Shown: positions 26,386 to 26,671 of the stretch, one piece after another | Position numbering within the stretch: the stretch's first letter is position 1 | Layout of the letters: each line of letters begins with the position of its first letter | NCBI GenBank assembly: GCA_018897535.1 | Contig: JAHIKO010000009.1 | Span: 1-26,671 of the forward strand | Direction: 5' to 3' | Source of the DNA: Candidatus Dependentiae bacterium | GTDB taxonomy: Bacteria; Babelota; Babeliae; Babelales; UASB340 | Length of the DNA: 26,671 bases | Translations under genes and position numbers: made by a program | The notes under the pieces: generated by a model | What the model saw: only the letters and a program-made list of their open reading frames with translations | The model's database searches: none | What the model was told of the DNA's origin: nothing

Positions 26386-26416
26386 TTGACCTAACAATTT
26401 ACCTTCCCACTATAAT
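26386..26416 (+). promoter_or_regulatory. Promoter for the trigger-factor gene
   Basis: TTGACC (26386-26391) and a perfect TATAAT (26411-26416) are 19 bases apart, slightly long. Transcription would start near 26423, about 39 bases before the ATG and upstream of the AAGGGAG ribosome site at 26449-26455. Confidence 0.65.
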
Positions 26417-26461
26417 TATATACTCTGAAAAATAATCAGAAAAATAAAAAGGGAGAATATC

Positions 26462-26671
26462 ATGCCGGAGATTGTTGAAAAAAATAGTAAATTAAATTTT
26501 ATAATTCAAAAAATATCAACTAATATTTGGAGAGCCGAAATTATAGTTGATGCTCAAACAGTAAACTCTCTTTATTCACAAACGTTAATTGTTTTTCAAA
26601 AAGAAACCATTTTGCCCGGATTTAAAAAAGAACAGATACCTTTACAATATTTGGAAGAACATTATAAAGAA
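26462..26671 (+). CDS. tig: Trigger factor, N-terminal part only (runs off the right edge)
   Basis: 70 residues are visible. Trigger factor is the ribosome-bound peptidyl-prolyl isomerase and chaperone that meets nascent chains. The order of features fits its ribosome-binding domain: a first strand after IVEKNSKLNF, then WRAEIIVDAQTVNSLYSQTL, then LPGFKKEQIPLQYLEEHY, which matches the family signature PGFRKGKxPxxxxxxxY. Lys replaces Arg in GFRK, and the following Gly is replaced by Glu. The ATG is seven bases after AAGGGAG. The PPIase and C-terminal domains lie outside the window, so the call rests on this domain alone. Confidence 0.7.
   Translation, partial: MPEIVEKNSKLNFIIQKISTNIWRAEIIVDAQTVNSLYSQTLIVFQKETILPGFKKEQIPLQYLEEHYKE

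Overview
This is a low-GC bacterial chromosome segment that uses the standard genetic code, with TGA read as stop (for example at 8053-8055 and 15188-15190). Four things recall host-associated bacteria such as Candidatus Dependentiae (TM6; Babela-like): very AT-rich coding DNA, three ankyrin-repeat proteins with N-terminal signal sequences, giant Asn/Ser-rich secreted repeat proteins, and few metabolic genes. That assignment is an inference from gene content and style; no marker here settles it. Shine-Dalgarno sequences are mostly AAGGGAG/GGGGA-like, and GTG (dprA, yicC, the Deg protease) and TTG (the giant protein) are used as starts.

Region 1 (1-8055, + strand) holds two tandem paralogous giant fibrous proteins. 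The first enters from the left edge. Each has a long stalk of Ile-x-x-Asn heptads built around NS[NDQ]AI cores, matching the 'N@d' signature of trimeric coiled-coil adhesin stalks, followed by a closely related ~430-residue beta-rich C-terminal domain. The second also carries a signal peptide, a second beta-solenoid-like domain at its N-terminus and a seven-repeat WD40/PD40-like beta-propeller. No YadA-type membrane anchor or sortase signal is visible. This is the most novel-looking part of the window.

Region 2 (8056-13860): a secreted protein of unknown function (8121-8966) and a small unknown protein (9102-9485) run rightward. They meet a leftward group, gyrA, dprA, maf, in which dprA and maf overlap by 4 nt and a strong stem-loop separates gyrA from dprA.

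Region 3 (13861-17181): two tandem paralogous GT4-like glycosyltransferases (+) converge with a divergent GT9/heptosyltransferase-like protein (-), giving a small envelope-glycan neighbourhood.

Region 4 (17186-24645, - strand) is one long leftward series in transcription order: secreted ankyrin protein, second secreted ankyrin protein, ruvB, third secreted ankyrin protein, secreted Deg/HtrA-like protease, yebC, yicC, GT9-like. Housekeeping genes (ruvB, yebC, yicC) are interleaved with likely host-interaction or envelope genes.

Region 5 (24706-26671, + strand): trpS, tRNA-Lys(CUU), a paired-hairpin inverted repeat, tRNA-Leu(UAG), and the start of a trigger-factor gene behind a good promoter. 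Both tRNAs are followed by related GC-rich elements, which nothing else in the window explains.

No stretch longer than about 300 bases lacks a gene. The larger gaps (8967-9101, 13848-14086, 25915-26161, 26249-26461) are described in the entries. No transposase, integrase, CRISPR array or rRNA was seen.
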